Of a stretch of DNA of 64,000 nucleotides, positions 1-8,817 are shown in pieces. Where the stretch lies: the NCBI GenBank assembly GCA_964235485.1, contig CAXSAZ010000005.1:62001-126000 (forward strand), written 5' to 3'. This DNA comes from CAHJXG01 sp964235485. Its GTDB lineage: Bacteria; Pseudomonadota; Alphaproteobacteria; Acetobacterales; Acetobacteraceae. Made by a program: the position numbers and the translations under genes. Within the stretch, counting starts at the first letter, position 1, and the number at the start of each line of letters is the position of its first letter. Below the pieces are notes generated by a model. It ran no database searches. It saw only the letters and a program-made list of their open reading frames with translations, and was not told the DNA's origin.

Positions 1-1
1 C

Positions 2-1411
2 CGCCCGCTGTCCTTGTTCGCCTACGCCCTGGGCGACGTGCAGGGGAGCATCCCCGGCACCCACTCCGCCTACCTGGAGCAGCTTCGCGCTTGGGGCTTC
101 CAGGTCAACCCGCTGTCCCGCCCGCTGGCCGGGGAAGCCGAAGCAGAAGCATTCCAAGCGGAAACCGCCCTGGCCCGCGCCGGCCTGGGCTACGACATCG
201 ACGGCGTGGTCTATAAGCTGGATGACCTCGCCTTGCAGCGCCGCCTCGGCTTCGTCGGCCGCGCGCCGCGCTGGGCCATCGCCTGGAAGTTCCCGGCGGA
301 GCAGGCCGCCACGGTCCTGGAGGACATCCGCATCCAGGTCGGCCGCACCGGCGCGCTGACCCCTGTAGCGTGGCTGGCGCCCGTGAACGTCGGCGGCGTG
401 CTCGTCACCCGCGCCACCCTGCACAACGAGGACGAGATCGCCCGCAAGGACGTGCGCGTCGGCGACACCGTGCTGCTGCAGCGCGCCGGCGACGTGATCC
501 CGCAGATCGTGCAGGTCATGCCCGACCGCCGCCCGGACGACGCCGCGCCCTTCGTGCCGCCGGAGACCTGCCCCGCCTGCGGCAGCCTGGCGGTGCGCCC
601 CGCGGGCGAGGTGGTGCGTCGCTGCACCGGCGGCCTGATCTGCCCGGCGCAGACCGTCGAGCGGCTGATCCACTTCGTGTCCCGCGGCGCCTTCGACATC
701 GAAGGGCTGGGCGAGAGGTCCATCCAGGAGTTCCACGGCCTCGGCTGGCTGCATGGCCCGGCCGACATCTTCCGACTGGAACGGCACCGCGCCGAGCTGC
801 TGACCCGCGAGGGCTGGAAGGAGAAGTCCGTCCGCAACCTGATGCAGGCCATCGAGAGCCGCCGCACCGTGCCGCTGGACCGCTTCATCTTTGCCCTCGG
901 CATCCGCCGGGTCGGCGACACCAATGCCAAGCTGCTGGCCCGGCATTACGTCGGTTTCGCCGCCTGGCGCGCGCAGATGCTGGCGGCGACGGTCGTGGGC
1001 AGCGATGAGCGTTCGGCCCTCGGCAGCATCCTGGGGGTCGGCAAGGCCCTGGCGGACGAGTTGGCGGCGTTCTTCGTCGAGCCGCGCAACCTGGCGGCGC
1101 TGGACAATTTGGCGGCGCAGCTCACCATCCAGGACACCAGGCCCACTGCTGCGGCGGACGGCGCGCTGTCCGGCAAGAACCTGGTGTTCACCGGGACGCT
1201 CGAAACCATGAGCCGCCCGGAGGCCAAAACGCGGGCGGAGGCGTTGGGCGCCCGCGTTACCGACAGCGTGTCCAAGCGGACGGATTTGCTGATCCTCGGG
1301 GCGGATGCGGGGTCGAAAGCGAAGAAGGCTGCGGAACTGGGCGTGGCGACGGTGACGGAGGCGGAGTGGCGGGAGATGGCTGGGTTTCAGGCTACGCCTG
1401 CAAACAACTAA
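2..1411 (+). CDS. ligA: NAD-dependent DNA ligase LigA, C-terminal part (5' end outside window)
   Basis: LigA seals nicks in DNA with NAD+ as cofactor, in replication and repair. The frame is open to the left edge, so the gene begins upstream and its adenylated lysine motif (KxDG) is not in view. The visible 469 residues hold the late nucleotidyltransferase motifs (DIDGVVYKLD, WAIAWKFP), the OB fold, a four-cysteine zinc finger (Cys at about 190, 193, 208 and 214 of the fragment), helix-hairpin-helix repeats, and a C-terminal BRCT domain over the last 75 or so residues. It reads intact to its TAA stop. The identification is firm; only the missing start is unknown. Confidence 0.96.
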   Translation, partial: RPLSLFAYALGDVQGSIPGTHSAYLEQLRAWGFQVNPLSRPLAGEAEAEAFQAETALARAGLGYDIDGVVYKLDDLALQRRLGFVGRAPRWAIAWKFPAEQAATVLEDIRIQVGRTGALTPVAWLAPVNVGGVLVTRATLHNEDEIARKDVRVGDTVLLQRAGDVIPQIVQVMPDRRPDDAAPFVPPETCPACGSLAVRPAGEVVRRCTGGLICPAQTVERLIHFVSRGAFDIEGLGERSIQEFHGLGWLHGPADIFRLERHRAELLTREGWKEKSVRNLMQAIESRRTVPLDRFIFALGIRRVGDTNAKLLARHYVGFAAWRAQMLAATVVGSDERSALGSILGVGKALADELAAFFVEPRNLAALDNLAAQLTIQDTRPTAAADGALSGKNLVFTGTLETMSRPEAKTRAEALGARVTDSVSKRTDLLILGADAGSKAKKAAELGVATVTEAEWREMAGFQATPANN

Positions 1412-1499
1412 TCTTCCGGGTGTACGATCCCAGTTTATGGAGTCAGGCAAAGGGGGTTGATGCGCGTCCAAATGGCACAACAGGGTTCTGCCTGCTAAT

Positions 1500-2093
1500 T
1501 CATATTGATAGTAGTCCGTTACCGTATGTGCTCATCTTTCGCTCGGCATCCTTCCATACATCACACGCCTCTGGCGTGATGCGGCTTTGTATCTGATCCA
1601 AGCGACTTTTTATCACCTCAATGCTGACCGCATTGAAAGGATGGCCACCGAAGTGCTGCAAAAGGCGGGTAACAGGATGTTGGGGTTCGGCTAGGTCGCT
1701 GAATCCCCACCATACCATGAGCATGCAAGCGACTGTCTGCATGTCTTTCACGTCGGCGAGCGTAACTGGTTCAGCATAAGCTTTAAGAAGAAGATGCGTT
1801 GCGGTTTTAGCGATAGCGCAATCTTTGGCCCATCCCTCGGTTTGGTTGGTGATTTGGGCCGCGTCGCACTCGAAGCTACCAAGCTGATAGATAAACGTTA
1901 CGAGCGAAGGCCAGCCGGCTACAGCTACAAACACGCCAATGGCACGCTGCGCGTAACGATAACCTTCGGAGTCCAAGCCTGCGGCGGTGATTGCTAGGAA
2001 TGTGCGCAGTCTGTTTGCGGTGGCTTGAGCTTGGGTCAGGCGAGCTTGGGCCAACTGTTCGGCGCGGCGCTTCGACGATGTAAAGATCCCCAT
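1500..2093 (-). CDS. Hypothetical protein with one hydrophobic stretch
   Basis: I do not recognise this 197-residue protein. The ATG at 2093 (MGIFTSSKRR) is preferred over an upstream start at 2231, because the extra 46 residues look unconserved and basic. The N-terminal 40 residues are charged and rich in Ala, Gln and Arg (possibly helical). Around residues 55-75 there is a hydrophobic segment (VFVAVAGWPSLVTFIY), which could be one membrane span. The rest is mixed, with an acidic and lysine-rich end. Base composition is close to 50% G+C, clearly lower than the neighbouring ligA and aminopeptidase genes, which suggests transfer. It is convergent with ligA. Confidence 0.55.
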   Translation of the reverse strand: MGIFTSSKRRAEQLAQARLTQAQATANRLRTFLAITAAGLDSEGYRYAQRAIGVFVAVAGWPSLVTFIYQLGSFECDAAQITNQTEGWAKDCAIAKTATHLLLKAYAEPVTLADVKDMQTVACMLMVWWGFSDLAEPQHPVTRLLQHFGGHPFNAVSIEVIKSRLDQIQSRITPEACDVWKDAERKMSTYGNGLLSI

Positions 2094-2247
2094 TGTGCAG
2101 CGCCTCTCGGCCTGATGTACTATGGATGTTTGCCACACCCTGCCTCTTGCGCGCGTCATTAAAATTTCGGATTCGTTTTTAACTCGCTTCGACAGCTTGC
2201 CTAAGGTGCTTGGGTTATGTTCTGGCCACATCCATCGTCCGCACGGC

Positions 2248-4041
2248 CTAGCTCAACCCCGCGCAGGCGGCGGCCAGCCAGTTCTCCGCCGGCCCATCCA
2301 AAGCTGGCCCAACCTCCGCCAAGACCCTGTCGTGGTACTCATCAATCCAGCGCCGCTCCTCAGCCGTCAGCAGCGCCGGGTCGATCAGCCGCCGGTCGAA
2401 TGGAGCCAGGGTCAGGGTCTCGAACTCCAGGAACGGCTTCTTGGCCGCGGGGCGATCCGCCGTCCGCACCATCAGCAGGTTCTCCAGCCGGATGCCGTAG
2501 GCGCCGGGCAGGTAGTAGCCCGGCTCGTCCGACAGGATCATGCCCGGCGCCAGCGGCACGGTGCGCCCGGCGCGCGACAGGCTTGCGGGACCCTCGTGCA
2601 CCGACAGGTAGCTGCCCACGCCGTGGCCGGTGCCGTGGTCATAGTCCAGCCCGGCCTGCCACAGCGCGCGCCGGGCGAAGGCGTCCAGATGCGGGCCGGC
2701 CACGCCCTGTGGGAACAGCGTCGTCGCCAGCGCGATGTGGCCTTTCAGCACGCGGGTGAACCGGTCGCGCAACTCGTCCGGCGGTGCATCCGGCCCGGTC
2801 CAAACCGTGCGGGTGATGTCGGTCGTGCCGTCCGGATACTGCGCGCCGCTGTCAATCAGGTACGCCTCGTTGTCGCGGATCGGCCGGTCCGTTTCGGGCG
2901 CCACGCGGTAATGGATCACCGCGCCGTGCTCCCCGGCGCCGGAGATCGCGGGGAAGCTCTCGCCCCGGAACTCCGCCGCCGCCTGCCGGAACGCGAGCAG
3001 TTGTCGGGCGGCAGCGATTTCGGTCAGCGATGAACGGTCAGCGCCGTCCAGCCAATGCAGAAAACGGCAGACCGCCGCCGCATCCCGCGCATGGGCCGCC
3101 CGTGCGCCGGCCTGCTCCGTGGGGTTCTTGCAGGCTTTGGGCAGTTGGCAAGGATCGGTGCCGTCGAGGACGGTGGCGCCCGCCCCTTCCAGCGTTTGGG
3201 CGAACCACACGGGCGACCCGGCGGCGTCCACCCGGACCCGCTGCCCGGACAACTGCGCAAGCGCCCCCGCAAGCATGGCGCCGCCGGTGGTCGTCACGTC
3301 GGGTCTCAGCCAATGGAGCGTTTCGGGCGGCAGCTTCTCCGGCTCCATGAACAGGGTCGCCGTGCCGTTCGCGCGCAGCAGCACGAAGCCCAAGGCAAAC
3401 GGCGTGTAATCGACATCGCCGCCGCGCAGGTTCAGCAGCCAGGCGAGCGAGGCCGGGTCGGTGATGACGGCGACATCCTGATTGTCCGCCCGCAAGGCCG
3501 CCGCCACATCCGCCCGCTTCTCGGCCGAGGACCGACCGGCATAGGCCAGCGGGTGCGGCACCGCCGGCGCCGACGGGGCGGCGGGACGCCCGGTCCAGGC
3601 GACATCAACCGGGTTCGGCTTGGCCCGCACCATCTGCAGCCCGGCGTCGGAAAAGCGTTTCAACCCGTCCTGGCTGATCAGCCAAGGGTCGTAGCCGATC
3701 CGGGCGCCGGGCGCGGCGTGCTCCTTGAGCCAAACCGGCGGCGGCTGCTCGATGATGTGGCAGGCCTCATACAGCGCCGCGTCCGCCTGGGCCGCGAGCT
3801 GCAGCGTGTAGCGCCCATCCGTGAACACTGCCGCCCGGTCCGCCAGCAGGACGGCCACCCCGGCGCTGCCGGTGAAGCCCGTGAGCCAGGCGAGCCGCTC
3901 GGCGGCGGGCGGCACGTACTCGCCCAAGTGCTCGTCGGCGCGCGGCACGATGAACCCGTCCAGGCCCTGCGCCGCCATCGCCTGCCGCACAAGGGCCAAC
4001 CGCTCCGCCGGCTTGGTCACACTATCTTCATATTTTGTCAT
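2248..4041 (-). CDS. M24 family Xaa-Pro aminopeptidase
   Basis: A 597-residue cytoplasmic metallopeptidase that removes an N-terminal residue preceding proline. It has the long, three-domain layout of the eukaryotic-like aminopeptidase P group: two creatinase-like N-terminal domains (DGFIVPRADEHLGEY near residue 30, a second one around 180-320), then the pita-bread catalytic domain. Metal ligands are visible as the aspartates in DSGAQYPDGTTDITR, the histidine in HGTGHGVGSYLSVHE, and glutamates in SDEPGYY and RLEN. Length fits the family. It is transcribed alone, divergent from the DUF1127 gene. Substrate preference cannot be read from sequence. Confidence 0.92.
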   Translation of the reverse strand: MTKYEDSVTKPAERLALVRQAMAAQGLDGFIVPRADEHLGEYVPPAAERLAWLTGFTGSAGVAVLLADRAAVFTDGRYTLQLAAQADAALYEACHIIEQPPPVWLKEHAAPGARIGYDPWLISQDGLKRFSDAGLQMVRAKPNPVDVAWTGRPAAPSAPAVPHPLAYAGRSSAEKRADVAAALRADNQDVAVITDPASLAWLLNLRGGDVDYTPFALGFVLLRANGTATLFMEPEKLPPETLHWLRPDVTTTGGAMLAGALAQLSGQRVRVDAAGSPVWFAQTLEGAGATVLDGTDPCQLPKACKNPTEQAGARAAHARDAAAVCRFLHWLDGADRSSLTEIAAARQLLAFRQAAAEFRGESFPAISGAGEHGAVIHYRVAPETDRPIRDNEAYLIDSGAQYPDGTTDITRTVWTGPDAPPDELRDRFTRVLKGHIALATTLFPQGVAGPHLDAFARRALWQAGLDYDHGTGHGVGSYLSVHEGPASLSRAGRTVPLAPGMILSDEPGYYLPGAYGIRLENLLMVRTADRPAAKKPFLEFETLTLAPFDRRLIDPALLTAEERRWIDEYHDRVLAEVGPALDGPAENWLAAACAGLS

Positions 4042-4200
4042 AGCTCAGGCATTTTGACCGCGTTTCACGCATATCAGACAGCGTAACAATGCACGCTGCA
4101 TTGCAGCATAACAGGCGCATATTCCGGGTGCGCCACGGGAGCAACGCACTGGATGTGCCGGCTCGGATCGTGGCGCACGTGAGTGTTTGAGGATAGTGAA

Positions 4201-4533
4201 ATGAACGCCCCGCTTGCCAAGGAGCAGATTGCGCTCCTGATGTCCGACAGTCTGACGTACCGGAGTCCGGTCGTCGAGGGCACGGACGGCACGATCAACG
4301 ATGCCCGTCCGGCGGCGCCCAGCCTGGCCCAGCGCATCGGCAGCTTTGTCTCCCGCCTGCTCGCCATGCCGCGCCGCCGTGCGGTGCTGGACGAGCTGTC
4401 TTCGCTGAGCGACCGCGAGTTGGCCGACATCGGCCTGAACCGCAGCGAGCTGAGCCGGGTGTTCGACCCGCGGTTCGCCGAGGCGCGTATGCGCAGGCCG
4501 GCGATGGGCGTCGGCCACATCGCCGCAGCCTGA
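4201..4533 (+). CDS. DUF1127 domain protein
   Basis: A small protein of 110 residues with the YjiS-like DUF1127 domain at about residues 48-82 (the conserved part reads LSDRELADIGLNRSEL). The domain is common in alphaproteobacteria, where short arginine-rich members have been linked to RNA binding and phosphate metabolism. This one is longer than the minimal 45-residue type, with an unconserved N-terminal 45 residues. The start at 4201 is chosen because it follows an AT-rich leader and gives the expected MNAP start; a start at 4183 is possible. It is convergent with prmA, 19 bases away. The specific role is unknown. Confidence 0.8.
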   Translation: MNAPLAKEQIALLMSDSLTYRSPVVEGTDGTINDARPAAPSLAQRIGSFVSRLLAMPRRRAVLDELSSLSDRELADIGLNRSELSRVFDPRFAEARMRRPAMGVGHIAAA

Positions 4534-4552
4534 CGCAACGGGGCGGGCCGGC

Positions 4553-5449
4553 TCAGCCTGCCCGCCCTGACTTCCGTACAACCAGCGTCGCCCAGTTGCC
4601 TTCCCGCCAGGTCGCCTCCAACTGGAGTCCCTGGCGGCGATGCGCCGCCAGCACGGTGCGCGCCTGGCTCGCCAGCAGCCCCGCCAGGATCGCCGTGCCG
4701 CCGGGCGCCAAGCCGAGCGCCAGGTTCCGCGCCATCCGGCAAAGCGGCCGGGCCAGGATGTTCGCGAACACCAGGTCATAAGGCGCACTCGCCTGCACGG
4801 CGCGCGAATGCCAGCCGTCGCCCAGCACGGGCCGCACCAGCCGCCCCACGCCGTTCGCCGCCGCGTTCTGACCCGCGATCCTGACTGACCACGGTTCGAT
4901 GTCCGTCGCCAGGACGGGCCGCAGCAAGAGCTTCGCCGCCGCCATGGCCAGGATGCCGGACCCGGTTCCCAGGTCGAGCACCCGCCGCGGCCGGCGCCGG
5001 GCCACGACCTCCAGCGCGCGCAGGCAACCGCGCGTCGATCCATGCTCCCCTGATCCGAACGCCAGCCCGGCATCGAGCGTCAGCGTCAGCCGGCCCGGCG
5101 CCGCGGGGCCGGCCTCATGCGTGCCGCGCACCGCGAACCGCCGGCCCACGCGCTGTTCCGGAAAGGACTCCCGGGTGCGGGCCAGCCAGCCTTCCGCCTC
5201 CGTCGCGTCCCGGCGCAGCCTGGCGGAAACGCCACTGACCAGGGCCGCCAGCGCCAGCGCATCCTGCAACCGGGCCTCGTCCGCGCCGGCGTCGTGTACG
5301 CCCTCCACCCGCCAGATGCCGCGCGCCTCGTCGGCGAAGAAGAAGCCCACCGTCGCGCAGATCGTGCCGAGCGCGGCCTCGTATGCCTCCACCGCCGCGT
5401 CCGGCACCTCGACGGACAGGGTTTCCAGGGGTGCTGCGTGCCGCCTCAT
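4553..5449 (-). CDS. prmA: Ribosomal protein L11 methyltransferase PrmA
   Basis: PrmA trimethylates ribosomal protein L11 using S-adenosylmethionine. The 298-residue protein has a poorly conserved N-terminal L11-recognition domain and a Rossmann methyltransferase domain with the SAM-binding loop VLDLGTGSGILAMAA near residue 160, followed by the acidic ATDIEPW strand and the NILARPL motif corresponding to NxxxxP. The ATG at 5449 overlaps the stop of the helicase gene (ATGA), so the two genes are translationally coupled. Deletion of prmA is usually tolerated in bacteria. Confidence 0.9.
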   Translation of the reverse strand: MRRHAAPLETLSVEVPDAAVEAYEAALGTICATVGFFFADEARGIWRVEGVHDAGADEARLQDALALAALVSGVSARLRRDATEAEGWLARTRESFPEQRVGRRFAVRGTHEAGPAAPGRLTLTLDAGLAFGSGEHGSTRGCLRALEVVARRRPRRVLDLGTGSGILAMAAAKLLLRPVLATDIEPWSVRIAGQNAAANGVGRLVRPVLGDGWHSRAVQASAPYDLVFANILARPLCRMARNLALGLAPGGTAILAGLLASQARTVLAAHRRQGLQLEATWREGNWATLVVRKSGRAG

Positions 5450-8400
5450 GCCTTTTCCACGAAGCGGTCCAGCAAGCGTTTCTGCCCGGCCTTCTCGAAC
5501 ACGATGTCCAGACGGTCATCATCGACGGCCAGCACCTGGCCGTAGCCGAACTTCTGGTGGAACACCCGGCTGCCCACCGCGATGGCATCCTGCCGGGCAG
5601 GCCGTGCCGGCTGTTCCCAAGCCTCGACGACGCGCGACGCCGCCGGACGCCAGGCCGTAAGAGGGCCGCCAGCGAACACGCTGGGCGCGGACACCAGCCG
5701 CGCTTCCCGCTGCATCGCCGCCGAGCCGGCACGCTCCACGTGCGCGTCCGGCAGCTCGTCCACGAAGCGGCTCGGGATGCTGCTCTGCCAGTTGGCGTAA
5801 AGGCGCCGGTTGGCGGCGTAGCTGACCACGGCGAGCTTGCGGGCGCGGGTCAGGCCGACATAGGCGAGGCGCCGCTCCTCCTCCAGCCCTTTCAGCCCGC
5901 CCTCGTCCAGGGTGCGCTGGCTGGGGAACAGGCCCTCCTCCCAGCCCGGCAGGAACACCGTGTCGAACTCCAGCCCCTTGGCGCCGTGCAGCGTCATCAT
6001 GCTGGCGCGGTCGCCCTCGGCGTTCTGCTCGTTCTCCATGACCAGCGACACGTGATCCAGGAACCCGGCCAGCGTTTCAAAGTCGGCGAGCGCCCGCACC
6101 AGTTCCTTCAGGTTCTCCAGCCGCCCCGGCGCGTCCGGCGACTTGTCCTGCTTCCACATCTCGGTATAGCCGCTCTCGTCCAGCATCTTTGCCAGCGTCA
6201 GCACGTGGCCGTCGCGCGGCAGCTCCTCGCGCCAGCGGGCGAAGGATTGAAAAAGCTCTTTCAGCGCCGCCCCGACCCGGCCCTTCAACCCGCCCGACTG
6301 CACCAGCCGCTCGCCGGCCAAGGCGAGTGGGACCTGCTGCGTCCGCGCCTCCACGTGCATGGCGCGCAACGCGACGTCCCCCACGCCGCGCCGGGGCACG
6401 TTGACGATGCGCTCGAACGCCAGGTCGTCGGAGGGTTGGTGCAGCACGCGCATGTAGGCGATGGCGTCGCGAATCTCGGCGCGCTCGTAGAAGCGCAGGC
6501 CGCCCACCACGCGATACGGCAGGCCGAGCGTGATCATCCGCTCCTCGAAGGCGCGGGTCTGCGCGCCGGTGCGGACCAGGATCGCCACTTCTGCCAAGGG
6601 ATGCCCCTCGCGGCGCAGCGCCTCGATCCGGTCGCCGACCATGCGGGCCTCCTCGTCCGAGTCCCACAGGCTGACGACGCTGACCTTCTCGCCGCGGGCG
6701 TCGTTGCGGCCGGACCGCAGCGTCTTGCCGAGCCGGCCCTCGTTGTTGGCGATCAGCCCGGCGGCGGCGGCCAGGATCGGCGCGGTGGAGCGGTAGTTGC
6801 GCTCCAGCTTGACGATCTGCGCGCCGGGGAAATCCTTCTCGAAGCGCAGGATGTTCTCCACCTCCGCGCCGCGCCACGAGTAGATCGAGTTGTGCGTGAC
6901 GATGCCGTTGGCCACGAAGTTGTGGACGCCTTCGACATCAAGGTCGTGAACGGTGATCGCGTCGGACACGGTCTCGACGGCCACGACCGGGTGATGCCGC
7001 CCGTCCGCGCCGGCCAGCATCATGCCAGGCCGGACCTGCGACGCCGGGCGGAGCGTGAGCGGCTTGCCGAGCAGACTGGCCTTACGGAGGACCGTGAGCG
7101 GCATGAACGGTTCCAGCCTCGCCCGGACGGCATCAGCCCGGGCCACATCCTTGAAGCTCGACTCGTACCGCCAGTTCTGCGGGTTGCGTGCGTAGAGCCG
7201 CGCGTTCAGCCCGGCGGCTCGCACGGCCTCCAATCCACTCGCATCGTTGCCGCTGACCGCGACGCGGTGCATCGGCGTGCGGCCCCGCCGATCTGCGAAC
7301 AAGGTAAGGGTTAGGTTACGCCGCCGTCCCCGTGCGGTCTGCGGCACATGGTGGGGCTGATCCGCATCGAGGCCATGGTCGTGCATGAGCCGCGCCGCGC
7401 CGTCACCGCCCGTCAAGCTGGCGTGTATGCGGTCAAGCCGGCCTTGATCGCCGACCAAGCCCGTCATACGCCCTGTCGGCCGTGCCACAAACGGCAGCGT
7501 CGTCACGCCGTAGCGAAGGCTGAGGACGTGTTCGCACTCGCGCGCCTCAACCTCGGACGCAAAGGCGTCGATGAGCCACACGGCATCGGCGTGCTCTTGC
7601 AGACAGCGTTGCTTGTAGCCGATCATCGGCTTGGCCTGCCCTTGCGTGTAGATTTGGGACGTGCCGATCCGGTATCGGTCCCCGCGTCGCATGAGGTAGG
7701 TGTAGAACCGCTGCGGGCTTTCCCCCCGGATCACGTCGGCGAAGTGGACATGACCCGGCGTGCTGACCAGTTCGCGCCCGTCCGCAAGCCGGATGCGGAC
7801 GAGCGGTTGGTTGCTGCGCCGGGTCAGCGTGTTCGTGACGCGCGCCGGGCGGAACTCGCCGCTGCCGTAGCAGGCGAGGATTTGGTCGCCTTGCTTGATG
7901 GCCTCGATGGGCTGCTGGCTGCGGTCGGGCAGCATGATGGGCGTTCCGCTCGCCAAGCACTGGTCGTCGTCGCCGACGCAGCAGATGTTCTTGTGCGACT
8001 GCGCCAGCAAGCGCAGCCACAAGTATTGCACCAGGTTGGTATCCTGATACTCGTCCACCAGGATATAGCGGAACCTTTGGTGATACTGCGCCAGGATTTC
8101 CGGATGGCCGCGCAGGATCTCCGTCATGTGCAGCAGCAGGTCGCCGAAGTCGGCGGTGTTGAGCTGCTTGAGCCGCGCCTGATACGCTGCATACAGGTTG
8201 CGGGACTGGCCGCCCGCGAAATCCCCTTCCTCCGCCGCGGTCACGCGGTCGGGCGTCAGACCGCGGTCCTTCCAGCGCTGGATCATGCCCATCAGCGCCG
8301 GGGGCGCCCAACGCTTCGCGTCGATCCGCGCCGCCTCCATCACCTGCTTGAGCAGGCGCAACTGGTCGTCGGAATCCAGGATGGTGAAGCCGGAGGTCAG

Positions 8401-8712
8401 CCCCACCAGATCCGCATGGCGTCGCAGCATCCGCGCGCACAGCGCATGGAAGGTGCCGAGCCACAGCCCCTCTGCCGGACGGCCCAGGATCGCGCCGACG
8501 CGCTCCCGCATTTCCCGGGCGGCCTTGTTGGTGAACGTCACCGCCAGCACCTGGCCCGGCGCTGCCCGGCCGGTCAGCAGGATGTGGGCGAACCGGGTGG
8601 TCAACACGCGGGTCTTGCCCGTGCCGGCGCCGGCCAGCACCAGCACGGGACCGTCCACCGCCTCGACCGCTTGGCGCTGCTCGGGGTTGAGCCGGGCGAG
8701 GTACTCGGTCAC
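5446..8712 (-). CDS. PcrA/UvrD-type superfamily 1 DNA helicase, interrupted by an intein
   Basis: A 3'-5' DNA helicase of the UvrD/Rep/PcrA family, acting in excision repair and in removing proteins from DNA. The ORF encodes 1088 residues, of which 252-608 are an intein, leaving a 731-residue helicase, which is normal size. Visible motifs are Walker A (AGAGTGKT, 27-34), motif Ia (TFTNKAAREM), motif II (VDEYQD, 219-224), motif III (GDDDQ, then SIYSWRGA after the intein), motif IV-VI blocks including LAYVGLTRAR, and a C-terminal PcrA-like Tudor tail (GSRVFHQKFGYGQV). The intein sits inside motif III, so splicing is needed for activity. prmA follows with a 4-base overlap. Confidence 0.93.
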   Translation of the reverse strand: MTEYLARLNPEQRQAVEAVDGPVLVLAGAGTGKTRVLTTRFAHILLTGRAAPGQVLAVTFTNKAAREMRERVGAILGRPAEGLWLGTFHALCARMLRRHADLVGLTSGFTILDSDDQLRLLKQVMEAARIDAKRWAPPALMGMIQRWKDRGLTPDRVTAAEEGDFAGGQSRNLYAAYQARLKQLNTADFGDLLLHMTEILRGHPEILAQYHQRFRYILVDEYQDTNLVQYLWLRLLAQSHKNICCVGDDDQCLASGTPIMLPDRSQQPIEAIKQGDQILACYGSGEFRPARVTNTLTRRSNQPLVRIRLADGRELVSTPGHVHFADVIRGESPQRFYTYLMRRGDRYRIGTSQIYTQGQAKPMIGYKQRCLQEHADAVWLIDAFASEVEARECEHVLSLRYGVTTLPFVARPTGRMTGLVGDQGRLDRIHASLTGGDGAARLMHDHGLDADQPHHVPQTARGRRRNLTLTLFADRRGRTPMHRVAVSGNDASGLEAVRAAGLNARLYARNPQNWRYESSFKDVARADAVRARLEPFMPLTVLRKASLLGKPLTLRPASQVRPGMMLAGADGRHHPVVAVETVSDAITVHDLDVEGVHNFVANGIVTHNSIYSWRGAEVENILRFEKDFPGAQIVKLERNYRSTAPILAAAAGLIANNEGRLGKTLRSGRNDARGEKVSVVSLWDSDEEARMVGDRIEALRREGHPLAEVAILVRTGAQTRAFEERMITLGLPYRVVGGLRFYERAEIRDAIAYMRVLHQPSDDLAFERIVNVPRRGVGDVALRAMHVEARTQQVPLALAGERLVQSGGLKGRVGAALKELFQSFARWREELPRDGHVLTLAKMLDESGYTEMWKQDKSPDAPGRLENLKELVRALADFETLAGFLDHVSLVMENEQNAEGDRASMMTLHGAKGLEFDTVFLPGWEEGLFPSQRTLDEGGLKGLEEERRLAYVGLTRARKLAVVSYAANRRLYANWQSSIPSRFVDELPDAHVERAGSAAMQREARLVSAPSVFAGGPLTAWRPAASRVVEAWEQPARPARQDAIAVGSRVFHQKFGYGQVLAVDDDRLDIVFEKAGQKRLLDRFVEKA
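6889..7959 (-). other. Intein within the helicase (357 residues)
   Basis: The coding frame is interrupted exactly between Gln251 and Ser609 of the helicase ORF, so that the extein junction would read GDDDQ-SIYSWRGA. Intein block A starts with Cys1 (CLASGTPIML); block B carries the TxxH motif (STPGH, intein residues 66-70); block F reads VHDLDVEGVHNFVAN and block G ends GIVTHN, with a Ser at +1. All splicing residues are therefore present. The N-terminal splicing part covers about 1-80 and the C-terminal part about 300-357. The middle, about 85-290, is an insert discussed separately. Frame is kept throughout, which argues for an active element. Confidence 0.93.
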
Positions 8713-8817
8713 GGCGCGGGTGTCGGGGCGGGCATCACGGCGCTATAGAACGGATGGCAAACGCCGCCAACCCGCCCAGCCCGTCGCCACCCCGCTCAGG
8801 ACGCGCGGCCCTCGCCC

